Assembly: GCF_020164455.1 (NCBI RefSeq)
Contig: NZ_JAIQWW010000024.1
Coordinates: 29,813 to 93,812 of the forward strand
Origin: Phyllobacterium chamaecytisi
Lineage (GTDB): Bacteria; Pseudomonadota; Alphaproteobacteria; Rhizobiales; Rhizobiaceae
Length of the DNA: 64,000 bases
Direction: 5' to 3'
The translations under genes and the position numbers were made by a program. Below the pieces are notes generated by a model. It was not told the origin of the DNA. It saw only the letters and a list, made by a program, of their open reading frames with translations, and searched no databases. Position 1 is the stretch's first letter. Each line of letters begins with the position of its first letter. Shown piece by piece: positions 52,787-61,389 of this stretch.

Positions 52787-53548
52787 ATGAGAAATTATCT
52801 ACGACGGCTGACGGGACGGGTGAGAAGCGACCCTGCCGACCGCCACTTGGCCTATATTTTGACATTCGTCGCGGGTGCGGCGAATGCCGGAGGTTTTCTG
52901 GCAGTACAACAATATACCTCACACATGTCGGGCATCGTGTCATCGATGGCCGACAGCTTTGCGTTGGGCGATGTCAAATTTGCACTCTCCGGACTGGCCG
53001 CGTTTGGCTCGTTCGTCGCAGGCGCGGCCGTTTCGGCTATCCTCGTCAATTGGGGCCGGCGGAAATCACTGCAAAGCGAATACGCTTTTCCGATCATGAT
53101 CGAGGCCTTTCTGCTGCTTTGCTTTGGCCTGATGGGCAGCAACCTCTCCCGGCGTGAATGGCTTTTTGTTCCCGCGACCGTCATGCTCCTATGCTTCATC
53201 ATGGGCCTGCAAAACGCCGTGATCACCAAACTTTCCAACGCTCGAATTCGGACGACCCACGTTACGGGGATGACGACAGATATGGGAATTGAACTGGGGA
53301 AGCTTTTCTATTGGAATATAGCGCGTGACGACACTGCCAGACCCATGGTCCGCGCGGACCGAGCGAGACTGAAGGTGCACACGTCGCTGGTATTCCTGTT
53401 CTTTGCCGGGGGCATCGTTGGCGCAGTGGGGTTCAGATTTGCCGGCTTTGGAGCAACGATATTTCTAGCCCTCATCCTGCTGGTCGCTGCGGCTATGCCG
53501 TTCTTCGACGATGTGAAAACAACGCTGAGTAAAGCTTTAGCGCGGTGA
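52787..53548 (+). CDS. DUF1275 (YoaK) membrane protein
   Basis: A 253-residue inner-membrane protein with about six helices. Family signature blocks are FVAGAANAGGFLAVQQYTSH near residue 30, MGLQNAVITKLSNARIRTTH near 145 and VTGMTTDMGIELGK near 165. Function is unknown; family members are suspected transporters. It follows fixK by 36 bp on the same strand and could be read through from it. Confidence 0.9.
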   Translation: MRNYLRRLTGRVRSDPADRHLAYILTFVAGAANAGGFLAVQQYTSHMSGIVSSMADSFALGDVKFALSGLAAFGSFVAGAAVSAILVNWGRRKSLQSEYAFPIMIEAFLLLCFGLMGSNLSRREWLFVPATVMLLCFIMGLQNAVITKLSNARIRTTHVTGMTTDMGIELGKLFYWNIARDDTARPMVRADRARLKVHTSLVFLFFAGGIVGAVGFRFAGFGATIFLALILLVAAAMPFFDDVKTTLSKALAR

Positions 53549-53580
53549 ATGTCGTGTCCATCTCGGTTTAACCCGGATCA

Positions 53581-53856
53581 ATGCGCTTCAGGATTTTTTG
53601 CTTGGGGAAGAAGCGCGGCACTTCCCGCTGCTCTACTGGCGCGGCGATCATTCTGGCGCCTGATGCCAGCGGCGCACTCAACGTTGTTTCGATCACATCA
53701 CGTCTGCGGTTTGACGATCTCGAAGCAATCGTCGATGCCGCTACCGAGGGCTCTCTCTCACTGGAAACTGCCATCATTAAAGATGACGAAAAAAGCTTGG
53801 ATCACCAGTTCCAGAGCCGAGGCATCAATCGTGTTCAATGGTATCGATCCTTATGA
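53581..53856 (+). CDS. Uncertain small hypothetical protein
   Basis: A 91-codon frame, unrecognised. The middle (LRFDDLEAIVDAATEGSLSL) looks helical and acidic, but the start lacks a good ribosome site and the N-terminal part is unlike a protein core. It is convergent with the SLC13 gene. May be debris. Confidence 0.25.
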   Translation: MRFRIFCLGKKRGTSRCSTGAAIILAPDASGALNVVSITSRLRFDDLEAIVDAATEGSLSLETAIIKDDEKSLDHQFQSRGINRVQWYRSL

Positions 53857-53862
53857 TGTCCT

Positions 53863-55635
53863 TCAATGAAGCGGCCAGAACACCAGCAATGCCGGTACTG
53901 CCGTCAGCACGATGATCACCGAAAGTGGCAAGCCTACTCGAGGATAGTCGCTGAACCTGTAGCCGCCCGGGCCCAAAACCAGCGTGTTGCACTGGTGGCC
54001 GATGGGTGTCAGGAAATCGCAACCGGCACCAATGGCAACGGCCATTAAAAAGGCCTCCGGTCTAAAGCCGAGGCTGTCAGCAAAACTCGTGGCAATTGGC
54101 GCCATCACCAGCACCGTTGCCGCATTGTTCAGGAACGGGGTGACGGCCATCGCGGCCACCAGGATAAGTGTCAATGCCCCGAAGGAGGGCAGTTGATAGG
54201 CTACTTGGGTCAGCCATTGCGCGATTAGGTCGGTCCCACCCGACGTCCGCAAAGCGTCACTTACAGGTATGAGGGCTGCAAGCATCATCAGTATCGGACC
54301 ATCGATTGCTGTATAAACCTCGGCAAGGGGAATTGCACGGAACAGCACCATCGCGACTGCACTGGCAAAGAAGGCAATCGACACCGGCAGCAGACCGAAC
54401 GCTGTCGTTCCGATCGCCGCAAGCAGAATGACGAGGGGAATAATCCCGCGCCTGACGCTGCCCAGCATGATGGTCCTTTTTGCCAGTGGCAGGCAGCCGA
54501 ACTCACGCAGGAATGTGGGCAGTACACTGCTCTGCCCCTGCAGCACGACGACGTCCCCGAACCGGAAGGTGATCTCGCCCAAGCGCTCCTTGATCCTTTC
54601 ACCATGCCGGCTGACGGCAAGCAGATTGACGTTGTATCGATCGAACAGGGCAAGGCGCTGCGCCGACATATCGATCAGCGGTGAGTGTTCGCCGATGACC
54701 GCTTCAATTGCCTCGATTTCCGCCGCGCTCTCGATATCCAAAGGTGACCGGTCACGCGACAGTCTCAACTTTCCAGCCGTCACGATGGCGTCGAGGGCAT
54801 GCGGGTTGCCCTCAAGTACCAGAACGTCGCCTTCCGCCAGTACAGAATCGGGGAGAGGTGTGACCCGATGATCAGCGCGCACGATGGACGTTACCATTGC
54901 CGCACCTTCGGCCGGCTTTATCAGATCTGTCACCGTCATGCCCACAGTTGACGACCCCTTCGCTACGGCGGCCTCGGAGACGTAATTGCGAATCTCGATC
55001 GCCTCGTCCACAGAAACCGTTTCGCGCGTCCGCTCCGGAACCAGCCGGTAAAACAGCACCAAATAGATGATGCCGGTGGCGGCAAGTGTTGCGCCGACAG
55101 GGGTAAAATCGAACATGGAGAAGCTCTGACCAACCATGTCTGCGCGCACGCGCGAGACCACGATGTTCGGCGAGGTACCGATCTGCGTCATCAGGCCGCC
55201 AATAAGGGCGCCAAATGCCATGGGCATTAGGAACACCGAAGCCGACACGTTCGATCGTCGCGCGAACTGATAGGCAATAGGGATCATGATTGCCAGCGCA
55301 CCGATATTTTTCACGAACGCCGACAACACGGTGACAATGATCACCAGTATGGCGAGCTGCGCCCTGACGGACGACACCTGTGGCACGAAACGTTGCACCG
55401 CCGCTTCCATCAGCCCGGAACGCGCCACTCCGGCGCTGACAACGAGTGCACTGCCGACGATGATAACAATTTCGTCGCTGAAGCCGCTAAACGCCACCTT
55501 AATGGGGACGACTCCAACCGCGACCGCCACGAGGAGGGAACACATCGCCACTATATCATAGCGGACCCGGCCCCAAACGAATGCGGCCATCATCAGGCCA
55601 ATTACCGTGAAGGCCAGGAATTGTTGCGTTGTCAT
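53863..55635 (-). CDS. SLC13-family permease with two TrkA-C domains
   Basis: A 590-residue inner-membrane protein of the divalent anion:Na+ symporter family with about eleven helices. The two substrate-binding hairpin motifs appear as TQIGTSPNIVVSRV in the first half and LTPIGHQCNTLVLGPG in the second. Residues about 210-370 hold two RCK_C/TrkA-C regulatory domains (VTPLPDSVLAEGDVLVLEGN; GEITFRFGDVVVLQGQSSVL). Likely substrates are sulfate or dicarboxylates. It stands alone, divergent from the DUF2270 gene. Confidence 0.9.
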   Translation of the reverse strand: MTTQQFLAFTVIGLMMAAFVWGRVRYDIVAMCSLLVAVAVGVVPIKVAFSGFSDEIVIIVGSALVVSAGVARSGLMEAAVQRFVPQVSSVRAQLAILVIIVTVLSAFVKNIGALAIMIPIAYQFARRSNVSASVFLMPMAFGALIGGLMTQIGTSPNIVVSRVRADMVGQSFSMFDFTPVGATLAATGIIYLVLFYRLVPERTRETVSVDEAIEIRNYVSEAAVAKGSSTVGMTVTDLIKPAEGAAMVTSIVRADHRVTPLPDSVLAEGDVLVLEGNPHALDAIVTAGKLRLSRDRSPLDIESAAEIEAIEAVIGEHSPLIDMSAQRLALFDRYNVNLLAVSRHGERIKERLGEITFRFGDVVVLQGQSSVLPTFLREFGCLPLAKRTIMLGSVRRGIIPLVILLAAIGTTAFGLLPVSIAFFASAVAMVLFRAIPLAEVYTAIDGPILMMLAALIPVSDALRTSGGTDLIAQWLTQVAYQLPSFGALTLILVAAMAVTPFLNNAATVLVMAPIATSFADSLGFRPEAFLMAVAIGAGCDFLTPIGHQCNTLVLGPGGYRFSDYPRVGLPLSVIIVLTAVPALLVFWPLH

Positions 55636-55902
55636 GAAGCCTCCCGTTTTTCACGCAATCCCGATAAAGCAGGATCGTTCCCTCCTCAATAAGTTTCCAC
55701 GGCGTACATAAATGTCTAAGCGGCAGCAATGAGATCGGGAAGACGTTTTAGGACGACTGTCGATTTGCACCATGTCAATGTGCGGGCAACCTTGGTTGGT
55801 ATGCATCGACCTCAGGACGACCTGATAACGCGGTGGTTGCCAAGATATCGGCTTCAACAACCTTCAAAATATCGAACGAGCGTTTTGCCACTCCAAGTTC
55901 TC

Positions 55903-55916
55903 TTGACTCTCTTCAA
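55903..55916. promoter_or_regulatory. Possible second FixK/FNR box
   Basis: TTGACTCTCTTCAA keeps the TTGA-N6-TCAA core of the FNR/FixK site with one inner mismatch. It lies 86 bp before the DUF2270 start. It is weaker than the box before fixN. Confidence 0.4.
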
Positions 55917-56001
55917 CCTCCGGAACGAAACTAGAACGCGAAGCCAATATTGGCGAATTCCGTTGATTAAATACGGGGGAGGATCTTGCTGGGAGGTGGA
56001 T

Positions 56002-56724
56002 ATGAACGAAGCTCCAGAACAACTGCCGGTCAGCGACACTGCGGCTGGGTGGTCAATCCCGCCGTTCCCAGCCACATCAGCCGAGTACATCACGGTGTTG
56101 GCGCATTATCACCGCGCCGAGATGGGCCGCATGGCGGGATGGCGCGACCGGATCGACCGGACAACCAACTGGGCCATTACCGGCGTTGCGGCCATGCTGT
56201 CACTGTCGTTGTCATCGCCGACGTCTCATCATGGCGTCCTTCTGTTCGCCATGGTTCTGGTGCAACTTCTGCTGATCATCGAGGCGCGACGCTATCGGTT
56301 TTTCGACGTCTATCGCGGACGAGTACGCCGATTGGAGAAACACTATTTTGCTCAGGTCTTTGCACCCCTGCCGGAGTTGGATAGCGACTGGGCGCGCCTG
56401 CTTGGTCAAGATTTGCGCAAGCCGCAATTCCTGATCTCCATCCGAGCGGCGATGTCGCGGCGGCTGCGCCGTAATTATTTATGGATGTTCCTTGTCCTGC
56501 TTCTGGCTTGGATATTGAAAATCTCGACGCCTAAATTGCAGGATGACGGGGTGGCGCTGGATGTTGCGCGATCACTCCATGAGATCGTCGCAAACGCAGC
56601 ATTCGGACCGTTACCGGGCTGGGCCATATTGCTCGGGGTAACTGCCTTCTACTGCTGGCTCGCCTACGCCGCCCTGCTCGCCGGCGACTCTGACAAGAAG
56701 GAGCACGGCGAGGTACATGTCTGA
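56002..56724 (+). CDS. DUF2270 membrane protein
   Basis: A 240-residue protein with a family-typical soluble start (YITVLAHYHRAEMGRMAGWR, RIDRTTNWAITGVAAMLSL). It has two central helices (GVLLFAMVLVQLLLIIEARR), a cytosolic segment (YFAQVFAPLPELDSDWARLL) and two C-terminal helices (WMFLVLLLAWILKIST, AILLGVTAFYCWLAYAALLA). Function unknown. The start at 56002 is set by GGGAGGTGG; the frame stays open upstream without conservation. The spacer 56725-57039 after it holds no gene I can support. Confidence 0.85.
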   Translation: MNEAPEQLPVSDTAAGWSIPPFPATSAEYITVLAHYHRAEMGRMAGWRDRIDRTTNWAITGVAAMLSLSLSSPTSHHGVLLFAMVLVQLLLIIEARRYRFFDVYRGRVRRLEKHYFAQVFAPLPELDSDWARLLGQDLRKPQFLISIRAAMSRRLRRNYLWMFLVLLLAWILKISTPKLQDDGVALDVARSLHEIVANAAFGPLPGWAILLGVTAFYCWLAYAALLAGDSDKKEHGEVHV

Positions 56725-57039
56725 TGGAGGGAAAGCAGAGCGCACTTGATGTTGCAAAGATCGAGGCCTCATCCAGACAAAATGAAACCGGAACTCATCT
56801 GGAACATCGCGAAGGGTGTTAACTACTCATGGCAGACGCGTCTTCCGACGGGGAACAAGGTGCGCTGACACGAGGACGACTTTCAGAGAAACTAAATTGG
56901 CGCATCACTTTCCTTGTTGGCCTTATCCACTTGGTTCGCCACGCCATACGCGCACAACCGCTTTGAGATACAGCTCAACTAGGCCAGTCCCATCTTCGGC
57001 GTTTCTCATCATCTTTGCCATCAACAAAATTTCCTATAA

Positions 57040-58302
57040 ATGTCTCGCATGGATATCCAGGAGAAACCAGATTCGGCTGCCCTTATTCGGGTCGACATAC
57101 AAAATGATCCTTTGATTATGGCTGAAGTCGAGCGGCTTTTGGGCGGCCGTACCCGCGACATCCGTCTAAAGGGCAAAATCAGCCGCGTGTTTCGGGACCG
57201 CATCTGGTCACAAACTGCCAAAATTATCCGCGCCTGGATGATATGGGTGGCCCTGCTGGACGTGTTGACGCTGGCGCTCAACCTGCTCATGCTTCCACGA
57301 GACGTGGCGCTGTCCATGCTCTTGCCTGGCTCATTTCTCCCGCCAGTCGCACTGGGCGTCGCCTTTGTCTGGCGCAAACCTCGCGCGCACTGGCTGCAGG
57401 CGGCCGTTTTGATAGTGGGCATATTTCTTATCCTCCTATCCATTGCATTGGTGGGCAGGAGCGCGGGAGGAGAATTCTACGAACGGCATCTGAATATTAT
57501 GCTGTTCGTGGCGATCACAGCGATCATCATCTTCGCAATTCCGCTTTCTTCTACGATAACGATCGCGGGTTTTGCGCTTGGCCTTTATCTTGTTTTTCAG
57601 CTGCAGAATCCAAACCTCGAAATTGCGAGCAGTCTGGATGCCACGTTGTTTTTTGCAATCGGTATCATCGCGACGATTGTCGCACGACGGACGATGACCA
57701 TCCTGGCCCAGAAGACTTTTCTTCTTGAGCTTAGAGACAAGCGGCGGGTCAACCAACTCGCAGACGCCAATGCCCGGCTTGAGCATCTTGCAAGGACTGA
57801 TCCCTTAACCGGAATTGCCAACCGACGCTGGATGATGGAAACGCTTGACCAGCTCTGGAGCCGCAGCAGGAAATACAGTGGGCAGGTCGCAATGCTGATG
57901 TGCGACATCGATGACTTCAAGAACCTTAATGATCGGCTCGGTCATGCCGAGGGCGATCGATGTCTTATCAAGGTGGCCGGTATTATCCAAAGCCACATGC
58001 GACGAGAGAGGGATCATGTCGCTCGCTACGGGGGTGAGGAATTTCTTGTCGTTCTTCCGGAGATGGAGGAGCGAGAAGCCTCTGCGCTGGCTGAACGTAT
58101 TCGAGAGAGCATCGAGGCTGCCGCCCTTTCAAATCCTTCCAGCAGCATCTCCAATTGCGTCACGCTCAGCATCGGCGTTGCAGTTCAGGCACTTGGCGAC
58201 AGCATCTCGCCGGAACAGCTTCAGCGCCGGGCAGATATGGCGCTTTATCGTGCCAAACAGACCGGTCGCAACCGAGTGGAACTCCACAGACCGGGTGACT
58301 GA
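57040..58302 (+). CDS. Membrane diguanylate cyclase (GGDEF)
   Basis: A 420-residue protein making c-di-GMP. Six helices between residues about 65 and 225 (LLDVLTLALNLLMLPRDVAL, FVAITAIIIFAIPLSSTITI) form an N-terminal membrane sensor. The GGDEF domain follows from about 250 (DPLTGIANRRWMMETLDQLW), with the active-site loop YGGEEF at residue 331 and an inhibitory RxxD site (RERD) exactly five residues before it. It is therefore predicted to be active and product-inhibited. Confidence 0.9.
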   Translation: MSRMDIQEKPDSAALIRVDIQNDPLIMAEVERLLGGRTRDIRLKGKISRVFRDRIWSQTAKIIRAWMIWVALLDVLTLALNLLMLPRDVALSMLLPGSFLPPVALGVAFVWRKPRAHWLQAAVLIVGIFLILLSIALVGRSAGGEFYERHLNIMLFVAITAIIIFAIPLSSTITIAGFALGLYLVFQLQNPNLEIASSLDATLFFAIGIIATIVARRTMTILAQKTFLLELRDKRRVNQLADANARLEHLARTDPLTGIANRRWMMETLDQLWSRSRKYSGQVAMLMCDIDDFKNLNDRLGHAEGDRCLIKVAGIIQSHMRRERDHVARYGGEEFLVVLPEMEEREASALAERIRESIEAAALSNPSSSISNCVTLSIGVAVQALGDSISPEQLQRRADMALYRAKQTGRNRVELHRPGD

Positions 58303-58374
58303 CTTTCGTACAAACGCCAGTGCCGAGCCCATGAAAATCATTCACCGTCTTGAGCCCCAGCGGAGGTGAAGGCG

Positions 58375-58706
58375 TCAGTGTTGTCTGCCGTTCAGGCTCC
58401 TCATTCGATTCGCTGCGTCGCTCCGGTACGTTCTGCTGATACAGGCGGTGCTCGGTGGGCCCGGTCTACTGAACATCCTGAGCCTGCCTAAAAGTATCAA
58501 GATCGGCTAAGCGACCTTGCGACCGCATCCAGCCGGAGCTGTTCCGCGCTCATACGCAAGAGCTTTTCGACTGGGTCAGCAACGGTTCGCTGAACTTGAA
58601 GATCGGTGGCGTCTATGCGCTTGCTGAAGCGGCTCGGGCGCCTATCGACATGGAAAGCCGCGCCACAATGGCAAGCGGCTGTCGATTCGACTTCGTCGCC
58701 TCCTAA
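58375..58706 (+). pseudogene. NADPH:quinone oxidoreductase relic (MDR C-terminus)
   Basis: The last third of a zinc-independent medium-chain reductase remains. An interrupted stretch reads SFDSLRRSGTFC, then stops, followed by QPELFRAHTQELFDWVSNGS and LNLKIGGVYALAEAARAPID up to the stop at 58706. The order matches the C-terminal Rossmann and catalytic segments of quinone reductases. There are internal stops and the N-terminal two thirds are missing. Confidence 0.6.
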
Positions 58707-59941
58707 GCTTCAATATTTTCTGTTTGGTCAGCGGGAATTCCAAATACACCGATTGGTCTTTCAAGGCCTTTAAGCGTATAGGACCCCAAGCTCTTCACTT
58801 GGTTTTTAACCCCGGCCAACTTCACGAAAGCCTCCGAGAGCAGAACGGAATGTCCTATCTGCTTGGTAAGACTCTCGAGGCGTGACGCAATGTTAACAGC
58901 TGGCCCAATGACAGTGAAGTCAAGCCGTGATCGCGAGCCGATATTGCCGTACATGACATCGCCTGCGTGGACACCGATGCCGTATGCCAGCGGTTCGCGC
59001 CCCGCTGCAGAATGCTCTTTATTCAATGCGGTGACCGCTGTCTGCGCTTCTCTGATCGCCTGGAGAAGATCGGCGCATGCTGTGGACTTGCTAAGTGGGA
59101 AAATCGCCAGAAGTCCGTCGCCCATGAATTTGAGAATTTCCCCGCCATGCTTCTCAATAGGCGCGGACATCGCGTCAAAATAGCCATTTAGAAGCTCGAT
59201 CACGTCGTCGCGTGGCCAGGCGTCCGATATGGCAGTGAAATTGCGTAGATCGCAGATCAAAATCGCTGCTCCCACGGTCGATCCGCTGCCACGGCTGGTA
59301 GCGCCGGCGAGTATCTGTTCGCTCGCGTGTGGTCCAACATAGGTTTCTAACAACGTGCGCGCCAAACGGTTCTTGAGTCTGATCTCACTGACGAGAGCCA
59401 GCGCAGGCAGAACGTCAGCAAACAAGACCAAGTGATCCTGGCTGAATCCTTGCGGCTTGTCGCTGACGAAGCTGACTACGTGCCGCTTGTCCTGAGTGTG
59501 GATCAGCGGCCACGCAACATAATCCGTAAGGCCTTCGTTACTTAGCTGCCGCCAGAGTGGATACCGCGATGCGGCCTGGGTACCGTCATCGATACGTTGC
59601 CGCAACTCGCTTGCCCCCATTCTGATCTCATATACCGGACTTTCAAGATATTCTGCAGTCTCTTCAACACCGTGTTCAAATGTGTCGATTTTCGCCTCCG
59701 TGATCCCCCTATGCCACAGGATTCGGGCACCGAACCATTGGGGATGCTGGATAGCAAAGTGGAGCGTTGCCCGGCCAAGGGGGACGCCTGAATCGAGTAG
59801 CCTCTCGCACATCTCTACAAAGATGTTGTCAATGAAACGTTCGTTCTGGGTATCCATCATCAGCCAGTCGAGAACTTTTCTCCTTTTCGCCGGCCAGGCG
59901 CCGCTATCATCCGGCGATGCCAAATTTACTAAAGGCTGCAT
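58703..59941 (-). CDS. Class III adenylate/guanylate cyclase
   Basis: A 412-residue soluble cyclase. Residues 1-200 form a sensor-like region, probably GAF-like (YPLWRQLSNEGLTDYVAWPL, DHLVLFADVLPALALVSEIR). Residues about 220-385 are the catalytic domain with metal aspartates in AILICDLRNFTAIS and LKFMGDGLLAIFP, and the blocks GIGVHAGDVMYGNIGSRSRL and DFTVIGPAVNIASRLESL. All catalytic residues seem present. The start at 59941 gives the family's usual N-terminus; the frame stays open about 39 codons upstream. It is convergent with the quinone oxidoreductase relic. Confidence 0.88.
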   Translation of the reverse strand: MQPLVNLASPDDSGAWPAKRRKVLDWLMMDTQNERFIDNIFVEMCERLLDSGVPLGRATLHFAIQHPQWFGARILWHRGITEAKIDTFEHGVEETAEYLESPVYEIRMGASELRQRIDDGTQAASRYPLWRQLSNEGLTDYVAWPLIHTQDKRHVVSFVSDKPQGFSQDHLVLFADVLPALALVSEIRLKNRLARTLLETYVGPHASEQILAGATSRGSGSTVGAAILICDLRNFTAISDAWPRDDVIELLNGYFDAMSAPIEKHGGEILKFMGDGLLAIFPLSKSTACADLLQAIREAQTAVTALNKEHSAAGREPLAYGIGVHAGDVMYGNIGSRSRLDFTVIGPAVNIASRLESLTKQIGHSVLLSEAFVKLAGVKNQVKSLGSYTLKGLERPIGVFGIPADQTENIEA

Positions 59942-60115
59942 GACACACGCTCCATTGATCTGAGTCTGAAAGGAAAAACTTGTGTGTTTAATCACATCAA
60001 AAGTTCGGACTACATGTGGCTCCTCCAAGATTAGATTATAAGATGCTGACAGTGACAATGCGCAGAAAATGCCAAAGCCTGTGATCGCGTCGCTGGAGTT
60101 GGTCTGATACTTTTT

Positions 60116-60465
60116 TTACTTAGAAAGAAGCGCTGTTTCGCACATGCGAACTGGAAGACTGTTCGCCCAGTTGGCAACGTAATCATAAAGACTGCGCGTC
60201 GCATGATCGTAGGAAACACCGGTTTGCTCCGAGCAAGGTTTGCATGGCGCCCCGTGAACCGCGCCTTCGATGACGACGAAATCCTTGTCTTTGCTGGCCG
60301 ACAGAGCGAAGATCGTCTCGCCGTCCTCGATGAAGTAATGCCCGCCCAGCGCCATAACCAGCATCGGCACGCTGATCGACTGGACGGCGCACAGTGTTGA
60401 ATTGTTGCTGGAGCAGATATCGATGTCGTTTAGCGCGTCGTTCGATTTGTTCTTCTATATGGAAC
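60116..60465 (-). pseudogene. Alpha/beta hydrolase C-terminal relic
   Basis: The frame reads STLCAVQSISVPMLVMALGG, HYFIEDGETIFALSASKDKD and VVIEGAVHGAPCKPCSEQTG, then SLYDYVANWANSLP. This is the strand-7, acid-residue and catalytic-histidine part of an alpha/beta hydrolase. A stop lies just upstream near 60460, and the nucleophile-bearing N-terminal two thirds are absent. Confidence 0.5.
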
Positions 60466-61389
60466 CTGGGTCCGCATCTAGAAACGTATTTTCGTCTTGG
60501 ACATCTGTCAACACGCGGTGCCACGCACTATTGTGTTATTTGGCGATTTGATGGTTTACCGGTCTGACTGGAGTGGCCAGCGTGTTGCGTGAGAACTTTC
60601 AAGGTAAGCGGCTTTCTGTTGACTCTGTGCGTGCCAAAAATTCGACAATCGATGATCAGCAAAGGTGTTTAGCTTTGAATGTCAGCCTCGGGCCAGAAGG
60701 ACGTCGGCCATATTATCCCCGTGAATTCATTGAGTGAGCAAACTGGAGAACGCCTCCTCTCGCCAAGTCAGGCAATCTTCCGCCGTATGTGGCTGGCGCT
60801 TAGCCATACCGCCGATACGAGGAAATGGAAGGCGCCGCGGCCAGAGGACGCCAGTTTTCGAGGTGAAGGCGCTGGATCGAACGAAGTCCATGCGGATCCA
60901 CGATGAAACCGAAGGTCACAGCCGGACGGCCTGATCTCGACTTCCGTGGCTTCGGGCTGACAAGTGGTCGAACTGGCGAACCTTCTTGAGGACGAAACTC
61001 GCACCTGGTGATTTCGACGAATTCGATACGTGCCGTCGTTAAAGTAGCACCCGAATGCGGCAGCCGCTTCGCACGCAGATGCCGGCTATTGTTGCGATCG
61101 AACCATGAGCGTTGCGGAATCCGTGGCTGATCGGGACGTCAGGGTACTGAGTAAATTCCCCATGCCTGAACGTGACAGATCACGACTCGTCACTGGATAC
61201 ATGCGCTTTAACGCTAATAGGTGACAATGCCTTTGGAACAGTTCTTGTCCGCGTGCGCTTCTTCATTGCAAACCAACTTGATGGGCGACTGAAGTTAAGT
61301 GAACAATAACCGTCTGCTCATGTTATCTTTACGGATAAGACGTAGTATTGCATGACCGGTGCGAAAATCCCTTTAATGTGGAAATCTGT
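60466..61389. other. Long spacer without a recognisable gene
   Basis: About 920 bp. Short frames on both strands (60679-60934 plus; 60768-61004 minus) contain no known motif; a tract FEVKALDRTKSMRIHDETEG (about 60858-60917) is coding-like but unassigned. The last 100 bp should hold the promoter of the GGDEF-EAL gene. Confidence 0.35.
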
